A stretch of 50,014 bases of DNA from assembly GCA_019752115.1 (NCBI GenBank), contig JAIEMN010000073.1, positions 1-50,014 on the forward strand. Direction: 5' to 3'. The notes under the pieces are model-generated. The model was not told the DNA's origin. It worked only from the letters and a program-made list of their open reading frames with translations, and made no database searches. The position numbers and the translations under genes were made by a program. Of the stretch, positions 30,544-39,145 are shown in pieces (within the stretch, counting starts at the first letter, position 1; each line of letters starts with the position of its first letter). Source of the DNA: Gemmatimonadaceae bacterium (lineage in GTDB: Bacteria > Gemmatimonadota > Gemmatimonadetes > Gemmatimonadales > Gemmatimonadaceae).

Positions 30544-33206
30544 CCGGATTGTCTACGCGACCGAGCGATGCGCTCGCGCTGCATCATGATACCGTGCGTG
30601 AGGTGCTCCCCAATGGCCTCACGTTGCTCGTGCGTCGCGATACCTCGGCGCCCGTCGTGGCGATCGTCACCCATGTGAAGGCCGGGTACTTCGACGAGAC
30701 CGACGACATCATCGGCATCGCGCACGTGCTCGAGCACATGTTCTTCAAGGGGACGCCCACGCGCGGTGTCGGCCAGATCGCGCGCGAGACGAAGGCCAAC
30801 GGTGGCTACCTCAACGCGCATACCATCTACGACCACACCAGCTATTACACGGTGTTGCCGAGCGCGTCGTTCGTGGCCGGATTGGAGATCCAGTTCGATG
30901 CCTACGCCCGCTCGGTCATCGATGGCGAGGAGCTCGCGCGCGAGCTCGAGGTCATCATTCAGGAGGCCAAGCGCAAGAAGGACACGGCCTACGCGGTCGC
31001 CATCGAAACGTTGTACGCCGTGCTGCACGATCGGCACCGCATCCGTCGCTGGCGCATCGGTGAGGAAGACGGACTTCGCACGTTCACGCGCGAGCATCTG
31101 CTGCGCTTCTATCGCCACTGGTACCGCCCCGACAATACGGTGCTCGCCATCGTGGGCGATGTGCAGGTGGACGACGTGCGCCGCGAAGTGATGGCGCGCT
31201 ACGGCGCGCTCGAGGCCGGGCGCCCGGCGCGTGATCGCGGCCCGCAGGAGATCGCCGCTCCGGGCGTGCGCTTTCGTGACTGGAGCGGCGATATCGCGCA
31301 ACAGCATCTGGCCTTTGGGTGGCGGGTGCCGCCCCTCGGGCACCCGGACACCCCGGCGCTCGATCTGGCCGGGGTCGCGCTTGGCAGCGGACGTGCGTCT
31401 CGCCTCTATCGCGCGGTGCGCGAGCAGCAGCTTGCCTCGGCGGTCACGGCGTGGAATTACACCGCGGGCGATGTGGGTGTCTTCGTGGCGCATGTCGAAG
31501 CCGCCGCCGCCACGGCGCGCACCGCGGCCACGGCCACCTGGCGCGAATTGCAGGCGGCGCGCGTGGATGGCCTGCGGGTCAGTGAAGTGACCCGCGCGCA
31601 GCGCATTCTCGAGGCGCGCTGGCTGCGCCGCCTCGAAAGTATGGATGGGCAGGCGCAATACCTCGCCAGCTGGGAAGCCGAAGGCGGGCTCGATGCCGGC
31701 GCGCAGTACTACGATGCCGTGGTGACACTCACCGCCGATCGCGTGCAGGCGGCGATGCAGGCGCATCTCGATCCGGCCAACGTCACCGTGGTGTCCTACC
31801 GCCCGACGGGCGCCGAGCCGCTCGCCGACAGCGTGGACGCGCTGCAGGCCATGCTGGCCGGGGTGCCCGCGGGGAGCGCGGTGATGGCGTCGCCGCAGCT
31901 CCTGACGCCCATCAACACGGCCGCCGTGCCGGAGCGCGCCTCGGCGGCGCTCCACCTGCGGGCTGCCGGCACGGTGGATCACGGCGTTCATGTCTATCGC
32001 ACCGCGCACGGTGTGCCGGTGCTGGTGATGCCGCGCCCCGGTTCGCCGCTCGTGAACATCGGCGTCATTCAGCGCGGCGGCGCGGCGGTGGACGAAGCCC
32101 ATCACGAAGGGCTCGCGCGCCTCACCGCGCAGGCAATGCTCAAGGGGACGCGTACGCGCACTGGTGCGCAGCTGGCCGAAGCGAGCGAGGAACTCGGCGG
32201 CTCCATTGGCGTGAGTGTCGGACTCGAATCGCTGGGCTGGTCGCTGTCCGTGCCGGTTCGGCATCTCACCGCCGCCTCGGCCCTGCTGGCCGACGTGGTG
32301 CAGGAGCCCGTCTTGCAGGACGACGCGGTGAGCACCGAACGCACGCTGGCGCTGGCGGAGCTCAAGCGCGCCCGCGACGACATGCATCGCTGGCCGATGC
32401 GCCTCGCGAGCATCGCGGCGTATGGTGACCACCCGTACGCGCGCTCCACGATCGGCAACGAGACCTCCTTGCCGATGCTCGACGCGGCGGCGGTGCGGCA
32501 CTTCCACGAGCGGCACATCCGGCGCAGTGCGTCGGTCATTGCGGTGGTGGGCGATGTGCCCCCCGACGAAGTGGCGGTGCTGATCGATCAGCTGTTCGGC
32601 GGGCTGGCGTGGCATGAGGGGTATGCGCTCCCCGACGCCAGCTGGCCGCAGGAGTCTCGCCAGCTGCACGAGTCGCGTGCGAAGCAGCAGACCGCGCTGG
32701 CGATGCTCTTCCCGGGGCCCGCGCGCGGGGATCGTGCCCGTTACGCGACGCGGGTCTTGTCGGCGATCGCGAGCGGATTGGGCGGCCGGTTCTTCGAGCA
32801 GCTGCGCGACAAGCAGTCGCTGGCGTACACCGTGAGCGCGTTTCCCGTGGAACGTCGAGCTGGTGGCGCCTTCGGGGCGTATATCGCCACCTCGCCGGCG
32901 CGCGAGGACGAAGCGCGCGCGGGACTGCTGGGGGAGTTCGCCCGCTTCCGCGACGCCGCGCCCACGGCCGACGAGGTCGAGCGCGCCCAGCGTTATCTGA
33001 TCGGATCACATGCCATCGCCCAGCAGTCGGGAGGCACCGTGCTCGGCGAGCTGGTGGATGCGTGGCTGTTTGGCGAGGGGCTGCACGAGATCGCCGAGGT
33101 GCCGTCACAGCTCGCGGCCGTGACGCCGGCTGATGTGCACGCCGTGGCGCAGCGGTACTTCGATCCGGCGCGGGTGGCCGAAGGCGTGGTGCGCGGCACC
33201 GGCTGA
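30540..33206 (+). CDS. M16-family zinc metallopeptidase (two-lobed)
   Basis: 888 residues comprising two M16 lobes in one chain. The first lobe has the inverted zinc motif HVLEH (His62, Glu65, His66) with the distal Glu in LEVIIQEAKRKKD. The second lobe, from about residue 480, lacks HxxEH (it reads AHHEGLARL) but keeps the substrate-binding RFFEQLRDKQSLAYTVS region, as expected for an inactive partner lobe of the pitrilysin/YmxG type. No signal peptide is evident. Its ATG overlaps the preceding TPR stop, so translation is coupled. The gene ends head-on with the large membrane protein gene, with a small hairpin between. Confidence 0.95.
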   Translation: MTGLSTRPSDALALHHDTVREVLPNGLTLLVRRDTSAPVVAIVTHVKAGYFDETDDIIGIAHVLEHMFFKGTPTRGVGQIARETKANGGYLNAHTIYDHTSYYTVLPSASFVAGLEIQFDAYARSVIDGEELARELEVIIQEAKRKKDTAYAVAIETLYAVLHDRHRIRRWRIGEEDGLRTFTREHLLRFYRHWYRPDNTVLAIVGDVQVDDVRREVMARYGALEAGRPARDRGPQEIAAPGVRFRDWSGDIAQQHLAFGWRVPPLGHPDTPALDLAGVALGSGRASRLYRAVREQQLASAVTAWNYTAGDVGVFVAHVEAAAATARTAATATWRELQAARVDGLRVSEVTRAQRILEARWLRRLESMDGQAQYLASWEAEGGLDAGAQYYDAVVTLTADRVQAAMQAHLDPANVTVVSYRPTGAEPLADSVDALQAMLAGVPAGSAVMASPQLLTPINTAAVPERASAALHLRAAGTVDHGVHVYRTAHGVPVLVMPRPGSPLVNIGVIQRGGAAVDEAHHEGLARLTAQAMLKGTRTRTGAQLAEASEELGGSIGVSVGLESLGWSLSVPVRHLTAASALLADVVQEPVLQDDAVSTERTLALAELKRARDDMHRWPMRLASIAAYGDHPYARSTIGNETSLPMLDAAAVRHFHERHIRRSASVIAVVGDVPPDEVAVLIDQLFGGLAWHEGYALPDASWPQESRQLHESRAKQQTALAMLFPGPARGDRARYATRVLSAIASGLGGRFFEQLRDKQSLAYTVSAFPVERRAGGAFGAYIATSPAREDEARAGLLGEFARFRDAAPTADEVERAQRYLIGSHAIAQQSGGTVLGELVDAWLFGEGLHEIAEVPSQLAAVTPADVHAVAQRYFDPARVAEGVVRGTG

Positions 33207-33211
33207 ACGCC

Positions 33212-33235
33212 GCGCGCCGTCAGTTACCGGCGCGC
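33212..33235. terminator. Hairpin between convergent genes, containing a stop codon
   Basis: GCGCGCCG and CGGCGCGC pair over 8 bases around an 8-base loop. The stop codon of the minus-strand membrane protein gene lies in the loop and the M16 stop is 5 bases away. Suited to stop both transcripts. Confidence 0.5.
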
Positions 33236-34752
33236 ACTTCCTTCATGCGCCGCGCCGCGGCCCCGATCGCGGCCAGCGCGGCGCGCGGTCGTCCATTGGA
33301 GGCGCGGAGACCGAGCCAGCCGTCGTAATCGGCGGGCTCCCCCACGATCGCCGCGCCAATCCACGGGCGGCGTGACCCCCACGCCAGCGCGTGGCGAATG
33401 GCCGCCACCTGCGCGGCGTCGCCATGGGCGCGCGGAAGACCGCCCACGTTCACGAGCCAGTGTGGCATCGTGGGGAGTCCGCGTTGCGCGGCGGCATCGT
33501 GCCATCGCTCGAACGCGCGGAGACGCGCATCCACGGCCGGCAGTCCCGAGAACGACGGAAAACTCATCGCACCCACCAGCTCCACGCCGTTCGAGGGCTG
33601 CCGCGCCCACGCATAGGTCGCACTGTCGGTGGCATCGAGCCGGGCCGCGGCCCATCCGAGGACCGTGCGCGGGCGCACCCGCTGCACGGTGGAGCTGCTA
33701 CGCCGGAGGAGGCGCTGCCACCAGGCGGCCGACGGTGCCGTGCTGCCGATCCAGGTGGGGACCGGGTCGGGGAGTGCGGGGAAGAGCACATCCGGTTCGA
33801 GGCGCTGCAGCACCCGCTCGATCGAGAGCTGGCGGTCGGCATCGTCGGCGGCCGGGGGCGTGCGATCGAGGCGCAGCGCGACGGCAATCTGCACCGAATC
33901 ATCGCGCAGCGGCCCGAGTACGCGCGCGAGGGAGTCGAGCGCGGCGCTCCGCGTGCCGTCGTCATCGAGCACGAGCAGCACGACATCGGGCGTGAACGCC
34001 TCCACGATGGCGGCGTCGTTGCGGACGGCACGCGCCGGGGGCATGCCGTCGAGCGTGGGATACAGGCGCACGCCGAGGACAAAATCCCCGGAGGGGCGGG
34101 CCTGCATGGGTTCGGTGTACGCGCGCTCGTAGCTGCGCACCGCGCCGATGCCGCGCGGCCATTCGATGATGAGCAGCGTGGTGAGCGCGGTCGCCGCGAG
34201 CACGAGCACGGCGCGCACGGCGCCGGACAGTCGCCAGCGCGCGGGATAGGCGGGCGCGATCATCGGCACGAGGGCGGTGAGCGGGGACACGAGCGCGGCG
34301 CGCCCCACGCCCATGCCCACGATCGCATCGCGCGCCGCGAGCAACGCCTGCAGATACGTCGGGGCGCCGCCGCGCTGCGTCACGAGATAGTCGCCCACCG
34401 CGGTGGCGGCGAGCAGCAGGTCGTAAAGCAGAATGGGGAGTCCAACGACCAGCGAGATCAGTCGGCCCAGCACCGCATAAAGCACCTGCAGCGCAAAGGC
34501 GATGGTGACGGCCGGCACCAGCCAGGTGATCCCCGAGATCGTCCGCGCCCCCGATTCGGTGCCGGACGCGACGTTGATGACGAGCACGGGCACCACCAGC
34601 AGCCCGCACACCACCGTGAGCTGGGTGAAGAGCCGCGGCGCTTCGCGCCGGGCGGCAATCCAGCCGGCCATCGACACGTCCCAGGCGAGCACCGCCACGG
34701 CGATGCCAATCACCACCAGCGGCAGCGGATCGGTGAGGAGGCCCGGGAGCAT
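33220..34752 (-). CDS. Polytopic membrane protein with large C-terminal soluble domain, hypothetical
   Basis: 510 residues from ATG 34752. The first 220 residues contain about five hydrophobic segments, such as LPLVVIGIAVAVLAW, LTVVCGLLVVPVLVINVAS and AVLVLAATALTTLLII. The remaining 290 residues form a soluble domain with a repeated strand-helix pattern (FVLGVRLYPTLDG, DVVLLVLDDDGTRSAALDSL, VQIAVALRLD, VELVGAMSFPSFSG, WIGAAIVGEPADYDGWLGL) that resembles a TIM-barrel glycosidase-like fold, though no catalytic motif is identified. TACCGT lies six bases before this ATG; ATG 34776 and 34803 are possible longer starts. It diverges from the phosphatidyltransferase gene. Confidence 0.72.
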   Translation of the reverse strand: MLPGLLTDPLPLVVIGIAVAVLAWDVSMAGWIAARREAPRLFTQLTVVCGLLVVPVLVINVASGTESGARTISGITWLVPAVTIAFALQVLYAVLGRLISLVVGLPILLYDLLLAATAVGDYLVTQRGGAPTYLQALLAARDAIVGMGVGRAALVSPLTALVPMIAPAYPARWRLSGAVRAVLVLAATALTTLLIIEWPRGIGAVRSYERAYTEPMQARPSGDFVLGVRLYPTLDGMPPARAVRNDAAIVEAFTPDVVLLVLDDDGTRSAALDSLARVLGPLRDDSVQIAVALRLDRTPPAADDADRQLSIERVLQRLEPDVLFPALPDPVPTWIGSTAPSAAWWQRLLRRSSSTVQRVRPRTVLGWAAARLDATDSATYAWARQPSNGVELVGAMSFPSFSGLPAVDARLRAFERWHDAAAQRGLPTMPHWLVNVGGLPRAHGDAAQVAAIRHALAWGSRRPWIGAAIVGEPADYDGWLGLRASNGRPRAALAAIGAAARRMKEVRAGN

Positions 34753-34805
34753 GCGGGTACGGTAACGGACCTGCATTCGCTTCGGGAGCCGCATAGCTTC
34801 CACGC
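34753..34805. promoter_or_regulatory. Compact divergent promoter region with two leaderless-type -10 boxes
   Basis: Within 53 bases lie TACCGT (minus strand, 34759-34764), six bases before the membrane-protein ATG, and TAGCTT (plus strand, 34794-34799), six bases before the phosphatidyltransferase ATG. Neither start has a proper Shine-Dalgarno sequence. The -35 elements are not clear. Confidence 0.4.
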
Positions 34806-35366
34806 ATGGCCCGCGTTCCCGATAGCGCCACCGTCTTCACGGTCCCGAATCTCGTGTCCACGTCCCGCGTGGCGCTCGCGATCGGCTTCGTGGCGTCGGA
34901 TGCGGTCCCGGTGCGGCTGGCGCTCATCGCCGCCGCCTCGATCACGGACTTTCTCGACGGCTGGCTCGCGCGCAAGACGCGCACGATGACGCGTCTCGGG
35001 GCGCTCGTAGATCCGGTCGCCGATCGCTTCTTCGTGCTGGGCGTCGTGATCAGCTATCTCATCGGCGGCGAGCTGCGCTGGTGGCAGGCGGCGCTGATTC
35101 TCTTTCGCGACGTGATGTCGGTGATCGGCTGGTTCGTGGCTCGCAGCGTGAGCTGGCTGCGCCCCATCACCTTCAAAGCCCGCCTCATTGGCAAGCTGGT
35201 CACCGGCGCGCAGCTGCTCACCTTTCTCGCGGTGCTGCTGGCGCCCGGGTGGGTGATGCCGCTCGTCCTGCTCGTGGGCGTGCTGGGCGTCGGCGCGACC
35301 GTGGACTACACGCTGATGCTCTGGCGCGAACGGGTGCAGGATCCGGGGCAAGCGCCGACCGGCTGA
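34806..35366 (+). CDS. CDP-alcohol phosphatidyltransferase
   Basis: 186 residues with about five membrane helices. The family signature D-x2-D-G-x2-A-R-x8-G-x3-D-x3-D is complete: DFLDGWLARKTRTMTRLGAL followed by VDPVAD (about residues 48-73). Members transfer a phosphatidyl group from CDP-diacylglycerol to an alcohol; the size and N-terminal FTVPNLVSTSRV resemble glycerol-3-phosphate 3-phosphatidyltransferase (PgsA), first step to phosphatidylglycerol, but other acceptors such as inositol phosphate cannot be excluded. The enzyme should be in the inner membrane. A clean hairpin at 35378 ends the gene. Confidence 0.9.
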   Translation: MARVPDSATVFTVPNLVSTSRVALAIGFVASDAVPVRLALIAAASITDFLDGWLARKTRTMTRLGALVDPVADRFFVLGVVISYLIGGELRWWQAALILFRDVMSVIGWFVARSVSWLRPITFKARLIGKLVTGAQLLTFLAVLLAPGWVMPLVLLVGVLGVGATVDYTLMLWRERVQDPGQAPTG

Positions 35367-35377
35367 GCCGCAAACGA

Positions 35378-35403
35378 CGAACGCCTCCACAGGGAGGCGT
35401 TCG
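35378..35403. terminator. Hairpin between convergent phosphatidyltransferase and small protein genes
   Basis: CGAACGCCTCC and GGAGGCGTTCG form an 11-bp perfect stem around a four-base loop, 11 bases after the plus-strand stop and 27 bases past the end of the minus-strand gene. Confidence 0.75.
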
Positions 35404-35429
35404 GGTCTGCGTATATCGAACCGCGAGGG

Positions 35430-35693
35430 TCAGACGGCAGCGGGTTCCTGCTTTTTCGCGGGCTGCGCAAAGCGCTCGCCGAGCGTCCGCAGTTCGGCCA
35501 TCTCGGGAGCTTTGATCTCCGGATAGCGATCTGCCAGGTAGACCATCGTGGCGTCGAACCACTCCTTCTGGTCTTCGGGATGACACCCGATCACACCGCA
35601 CTGCATGATCTGCTGGAACAGCTCGTCACGGGCCTCTTGATACGGCGAGGGCACCATGGCGTCACGACGCGGACGAAGCTTGGGCTTGGCCAT
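35430..35693 (-). CDS. Small protein, hypothetical
   Basis: 87 residues from ATG 35693 with AGAGGAA directly upstream. The basic N terminus (AKPKLRPRRDAMVPS) is followed by a helical, acidic middle (YQEARDELFQQIMQCGVIGC, then HPEDQKEWFDATMVYLADRY) and a short tail. The pair CGVIGC gives two cysteines five residues apart; a metal or redox role is possible but unproved. No family recognised. The 35694-35816 stretch upstream contains a TAGATT box, a weak CCGG hairpin and nothing else that I can support. Confidence 0.7.
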   Translation of the reverse strand: MAKPKLRPRRDAMVPSPYQEARDELFQQIMQCGVIGCHPEDQKEWFDATMVYLADRYPEIKAPEMAELRTLGERFAQPAKKQEPAAV

Positions 35694-35816
35694 TTCCTCT
35701 GGGTAGTGCGTCGAACCGCATGACCCGGCGACTCCGGGCCAGCATGAAAAATCTAACCGATGAGAAACCGGCTTCCTAGTGCTGGATCGTGCCAGATCGC
35801 CCAGAATCGCGCCAGT

Positions 35817-36659
35817 TCACTCGGGATACGTCAGCCAGGCCAGAATCGCTGCCGTGACTGCGGCGGGCGCGGACTCGCCGACCCACGCGCCCACGGGCTG
35901 ACCGGTCTCACCAGCGGTCACCGTGGCGCTCGGGAGAATCCCGGCCCACGCCTCGGGAGCCGCGCCCGGCCTGGCGCCATCCCCGTGCCCCAGCCAGCAG
36001 TGGACCGGGCCCGTGATCTGGCCTAGGCGCTCCCGCTCTCCCGGGCTGAGCGTCACCGCCGCGGCCAATTGCAGCAGGTCGGCCATGCCGTTGCGCCCCA
36101 CGAACGGAGCGAGTGTGCGGGCCAGCAGGCGGTCGGCCTCGGGGTGGTTTTCGGGGAGTCCGTCGGCGAGCAGCACCTCCAGCAGAGGGCGCGCGCCGAA
36201 GAGGCTGTTCGCCGTCAGGGCAGCCCGACCGCTGGCCCGCTGCATGGCCCGGATGGCCGGTCCAGGCAGATCATCGGGGGGCAGCGGGTCGAGGAGCCCC
36301 GTGCGAAGCACCCGATGCGGGTGTTCCGCCGCCAGCAGCAGCGCCACGAGCGCGCCCAGACCGTGGCCGATTACCTGCACGGCGCTCAGGCGGAGCGCGG
36401 TCAGCGCGCGCTCCAGATACTCCGCCTGGGCACCCGGGCCCGTCGCGGTCCCAATCGGGCGGTCGGATTCGCCGAAGCCCAGCAGATCCACGGCCACGAC
36501 GGTGACGCCGCGATTGGCGAGGGCGGGCGCGACGGCGCGCCATTGAAAGCTGCTCGCGCCAAAGTCGTGGAGCAGCACCACCGCCGGCCCGCCGCGCCCG
36601 GTGCGGGCGACGTGCAGCCGCCCGGGGCCCACGGGAATCATCAGGTGCTCGGTGTACAC
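35817..36659 (-). CDS. Alpha/beta-hydrolase-fold protein lacking catalytic Ser and His
   Basis: 280 residues from GTG 36659 (ATG 36641 is the alternative). The fold is clear: VVLLHDFGASSFQWRAVAPAL with the HD oxyanion region, VVAVDLLGFGESDRP, and the nucleophile elbow strand VQVIGHGLGALVALLLA. At the elbow the family has GxSxG; here it is GHGLG, with Gly (codon GGT) replacing Ser. Near the C terminus the usual catalytic His (GHxPH) is Gln or absent (ETGQPVGAW). Ordinary hydrolase activity is therefore unlikely; a binding or scaffold role is more probable. TATCCT six bases before the GTG predicts a leaderless mRNA. It diverges from the DsbA-like gene. Confidence 0.85.
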   Translation of the reverse strand: MYTEHLMIPVGPGRLHVARTGRGGPAVVLLHDFGASSFQWRAVAPALANRGVTVVAVDLLGFGESDRPIGTATGPGAQAEYLERALTALRLSAVQVIGHGLGALVALLLAAEHPHRVLRTGLLDPLPPDDLPGPAIRAMQRASGRAALTANSLFGARPLLEVLLADGLPENHPEADRLLARTLAPFVGRNGMADLLQLAAAVTLSPGERERLGQITGPVHCWLGHGDGARPGAAPEAWAGILPSATVTAGETGQPVGAWVGESAPAAVTAAILAWLTYPE

Positions 36660-36665
36660 GCGAGC

Positions 36666-36671
36666 AGGATA
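36666..36671 (-). promoter_or_regulatory. -10 box of the hydrolase-like gene, leaderless arrangement
   Basis: On the minus strand TATCCT, then GCTCGC, then the GTG start. The same hexamer at the same distance is seen at the tetR start. No consensus -35 is visible. Confidence 0.5.
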
Positions 36672-36793
36672 GCGCCGGGAACGCACCGCCGGATACCTTT
36701 CGCGCCGCATGGACTCGCCGTCGCGGACGCGGCCGGTGGTCCGACCCGAACACGAACCCGACCGGCCCGCCCGGTCGCCTTCGAGGAGTGCGT

Positions 36794-37531
36794 GTGGCAA
36801 AGGTGACCCCCAAGAAGAAGTCGAACACCGGCTTCATCGTGATCATTCTGGCCGTCGTTCTGGCGGGCGGCACGGCGATCTTCTCGGCCGTGCAGGGCAA
36901 CAAGACCAAGGCGCTCGAGCTCAAGACCGACGCACCGCTGCCGGCGGCCCGCGGCTATCTGCGTGGCGATCCGAACGCGCCCATCACGATCGTGGAGTTC
37001 GGCGACTTCGAGTGCCCAGGGTGCGGCCAGTTCGCCACGGTGCAGGAGCCGGATCTCCGCAAACGCGTGATCGAGGCGGGGCTCGCGAACTTCAAGTTCA
37101 TGGACTTCCCGCTCGTGCAGGCGCATCAGAACACGCTCACGGCCCACCTCGCCGCCGGCTGCGCCGACGAGCAGGGGAAGTTCTGGGAAATGCACGACAA
37201 GCTCTACGAAGGCCAGTTCGACTGGAACGGCCAGGCCACGAGCAATCCCCGCAAGATCATCGACGAGTACGCCAAGGGCCTCGGCCTCGACATGGCCAAG
37301 TACAACGACTGCTTCGAGAAGCAGCGGCCGATGGCGCAGATCATGGCCAACCAGGCCGAAGGCACGAAGCTCGGCATCAACGGCACGCCCACCATCGTGA
37401 TCGGCAATCGGGCCTACTCGCCGACGCCGAATGTCGACGAGATGATCAAGATCCTCGACTCGCTCAAGACGGCCGGGGCGGTCAATGCGCCGGCGGCGGC
37501 GGCGCCGGCTGGCGACAGCGCGAAGAAGTAA
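36794..37531 (+). CDS. DsbA-family thioredoxin-fold protein, membrane-anchored
   Basis: 245 residues from GTG 36794, with GAGGAG five bases upstream. Lys-rich N terminus, then one membrane segment (about 13-33) that anchors the domain outside the cytoplasm. The thioredoxin-fold domain has the redox motif FECPGC (Cys74, Cys77) and a cis-Pro loop INGTPTIVIGNRAYS; a helical insertion of DsbA type lies between (HLAAGCADEQGKFWEMHDKL). It probably forms or rearranges disulfides in exported proteins, like BdbD/Thioredoxin_4 members. A carboxylesterase gene begins 3 bases after the stop, and that exported enzyme could be a client. Confidence 0.93.
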   Translation: MAKVTPKKKSNTGFIVIILAVVLAGGTAIFSAVQGNKTKALELKTDAPLPAARGYLRGDPNAPITIVEFGDFECPGCGQFATVQEPDLRKRVIEAGLANFKFMDFPLVQAHQNTLTAHLAAGCADEQGKFWEMHDKLYEGQFDWNGQATSNPRKIIDEYAKGLGLDMAKYNDCFEKQRPMAQIMANQAEGTKLGINGTPTIVIGNRAYSPTPNVDEMIKILDSLKTAGAVNAPAAAAPAGDSAKK

Positions 37532-37534
37532 GCG

Positions 37535-39115
37535 ATGCGACGCTCCATCCTGCTGATGGCGACGGCGGCGACCCTTGGGTCGCCGTTTGTCGTTTCCGGC
37601 CAGACGACGAGGCAGTCCGCTCCGCAGGTGACGACGCGGCAGGGCGTGCTTCGCGGCGTCACGCTGCCGAGCGGCGTCCGCGCGTTTCGCGGGATTCCCT
37701 TCGCGAAGCCCCCTGTGCGCGAGCGTCGGTGGCAGCCGCCCGCCCCGCCCGCGCCGTGGACCGGCGTGCGCGAGGCGGATCGCTTCTCGCCGATGTGCAT
37801 GCAGGCACGGCTCTTCAGCGACATGGTGTTCCGGAGCGACGGCACCAGTGAAGATTGCCTCTACCTCAACGTGTGGGCTCCCGCCAAGTCTGCGCGCGGT
37901 GCGTTGCCGGTGCTGGTGTACTTCTACGGCGGCGGCCTGTCGGCAGGCGATGGATCCGAATTGCGGTACGACGGCGAGAGCATGGCGACGCAGGACATCG
38001 TCGCGGTCACCGTGAACTACCGGTTGGGCATCTTCGGCTCGTTCGTGCATCCGGGGCTGATCGCCGAGTCGTCGGCGAAGGCGGCGGGGAACTACGGCTT
38101 TCTCGATCAGCAAGCGGCGCTGCGCTGGGTGCAGGCGAACATTGCCGCCTTCGGTGGGGATCCGGCGCGGGTGACGATTGCCGGTGAATCCGCCGGCTCC
38201 TTCTCGGTGAGCGCGCAGATGACCGCACCGGGCTCGACCGGGCTCTTTGCGCGCGCGATTGGCGAAAGCGGCTCGCTGATCGGCCGCGGCGCGATGATGA
38301 CGCTTGAGGTTGCGGCCACGAACGGCGAGCGCTTCGCGGCCGGTGTGGGCGCTCCCGATCTCGCGGCGCTCCGCGCGCTCGGTGCGACGCAACTGCTCGA
38401 CTGGTCTGCGCGCGCGGATCTGCCCCGCTTCGGGCCCGTCGTGGACGGTCGATTCTTCCCCGAATCGCCCTCGGCACGACTTGAACGCGGGGCCCAGGCC
38501 AAAGTACCGCTGCTGGCCGGTTGGAATGAGTTGGAAGCATCCGGGCGCGGCCTGCTGCGCGGCGATACGACCGCCGCGGGGCTCAGCGCTGCACTGACGC
38601 AGGTCTTTGGGGCCAACGCCGCCGAAGCCGCGGCTCACTATCCCGCGATTGAAGGCGTGATCGCTGCCGCCAATGCCGTGGCGGGCGATCAGTTCATCGG
38701 CTTTTCAACGTGGCGCTGGATCGATCTGCACGCGCGCACCAGCGGACAGCCAGTCTATCGCTACTTCTTCACGCGCGCGCGCCCAGCGCTCTCAAAGCCG
38801 CCTACGGGGCGCCCAAATCTCCCCGAGCCGGGAGCGGTGCACTCCGCGGAAATTGAGTATGCGATGGGCAATCTCCGCACGAATGTCGTATACGCGTGGA
38901 CACCCGACGACTTCACCGTGTCGCGCGTCATGCAGCGCTACTTCGTGAACTTCATCAAGACGGGGAACCCGAACGGCGCGGACCTGCCGGAGTGGCCCAG
39001 TGGTGTGCCGGCGGACGGACGGGCGATGCGGATGCGCATCGACGTCACGTCCAAGGCCGAGCCGGAGCCGCGCGCGCGGTACCTGTTTCTGGAGCGCGTC
39101 TGGGCCGGTAAGTGA
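37535..39115 (+). CDS. Exported type-B carboxylesterase
   Basis: 526 residues with a signal peptide (ending VVSGQ). Typical carboxylesterase/lipase family type B: GIPFAKPPVRERRWQPP, SEDCLYLNVWAP, the nucleophile motif VTIAGESAGSFSVS, FYGGGLSAGD as oxyanion loop, and the catalytic His in GAVHSAEIEY. The fold is complete and the C-terminal FIKTGNPNG element is present. It should hydrolyse carboxylic esters outside the cytoplasm; the natural substrate is unknown. It is coupled to the DsbA-like gene, three bases apart. It ends head-on with a small gene, with a perfect palindrome on the junction. Confidence 0.94.
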   Translation: MRRSILLMATAATLGSPFVVSGQTTRQSAPQVTTRQGVLRGVTLPSGVRAFRGIPFAKPPVRERRWQPPAPPAPWTGVREADRFSPMCMQARLFSDMVFRSDGTSEDCLYLNVWAPAKSARGALPVLVYFYGGGLSAGDGSELRYDGESMATQDIVAVTVNYRLGIFGSFVHPGLIAESSAKAAGNYGFLDQQAALRWVQANIAAFGGDPARVTIAGESAGSFSVSAQMTAPGSTGLFARAIGESGSLIGRGAMMTLEVAATNGERFAAGVGAPDLAALRALGATQLLDWSARADLPRFGPVVDGRFFPESPSARLERGAQAKVPLLAGWNELEASGRGLLRGDTTAAGLSAALTQVFGANAAEAAAHYPAIEGVIAAANAVAGDQFIGFSTWRWIDLHARTSGQPVYRYFFTRARPALSKPPTGRPNLPEPGAVHSAEIEYAMGNLRTNVVYAWTPDDFTVSRVMQRYFVNFIKTGNPNGADLPEWPSGVPADGRAMRMRIDVTSKAEPEPRARYLFLERVWAGK

Positions 39116-39121
39116 GGAGCG

Positions 39122-39145
39122 GCCGGCGCGCCTAGGCGCGCCGGC
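39122..39145. terminator. 24-base perfect palindrome across the convergent gene ends
   Basis: GCCGGCGCGCC and GGCGCGCCGGC flank TA without a loop. It starts 7 bases after the carboxylesterase stop and includes the stop codon and last codons of the minus-strand small gene. As RNA it can fold back on either transcript. Confidence 0.6.

Noticed and set aside
30432-32669. 745-codon minus-strand frame opposite the M16 peptidase
   Set aside because: The M16 protein has intact HxxEH and substrate motifs; the antisense product is low-complexity Arg/His-rich.
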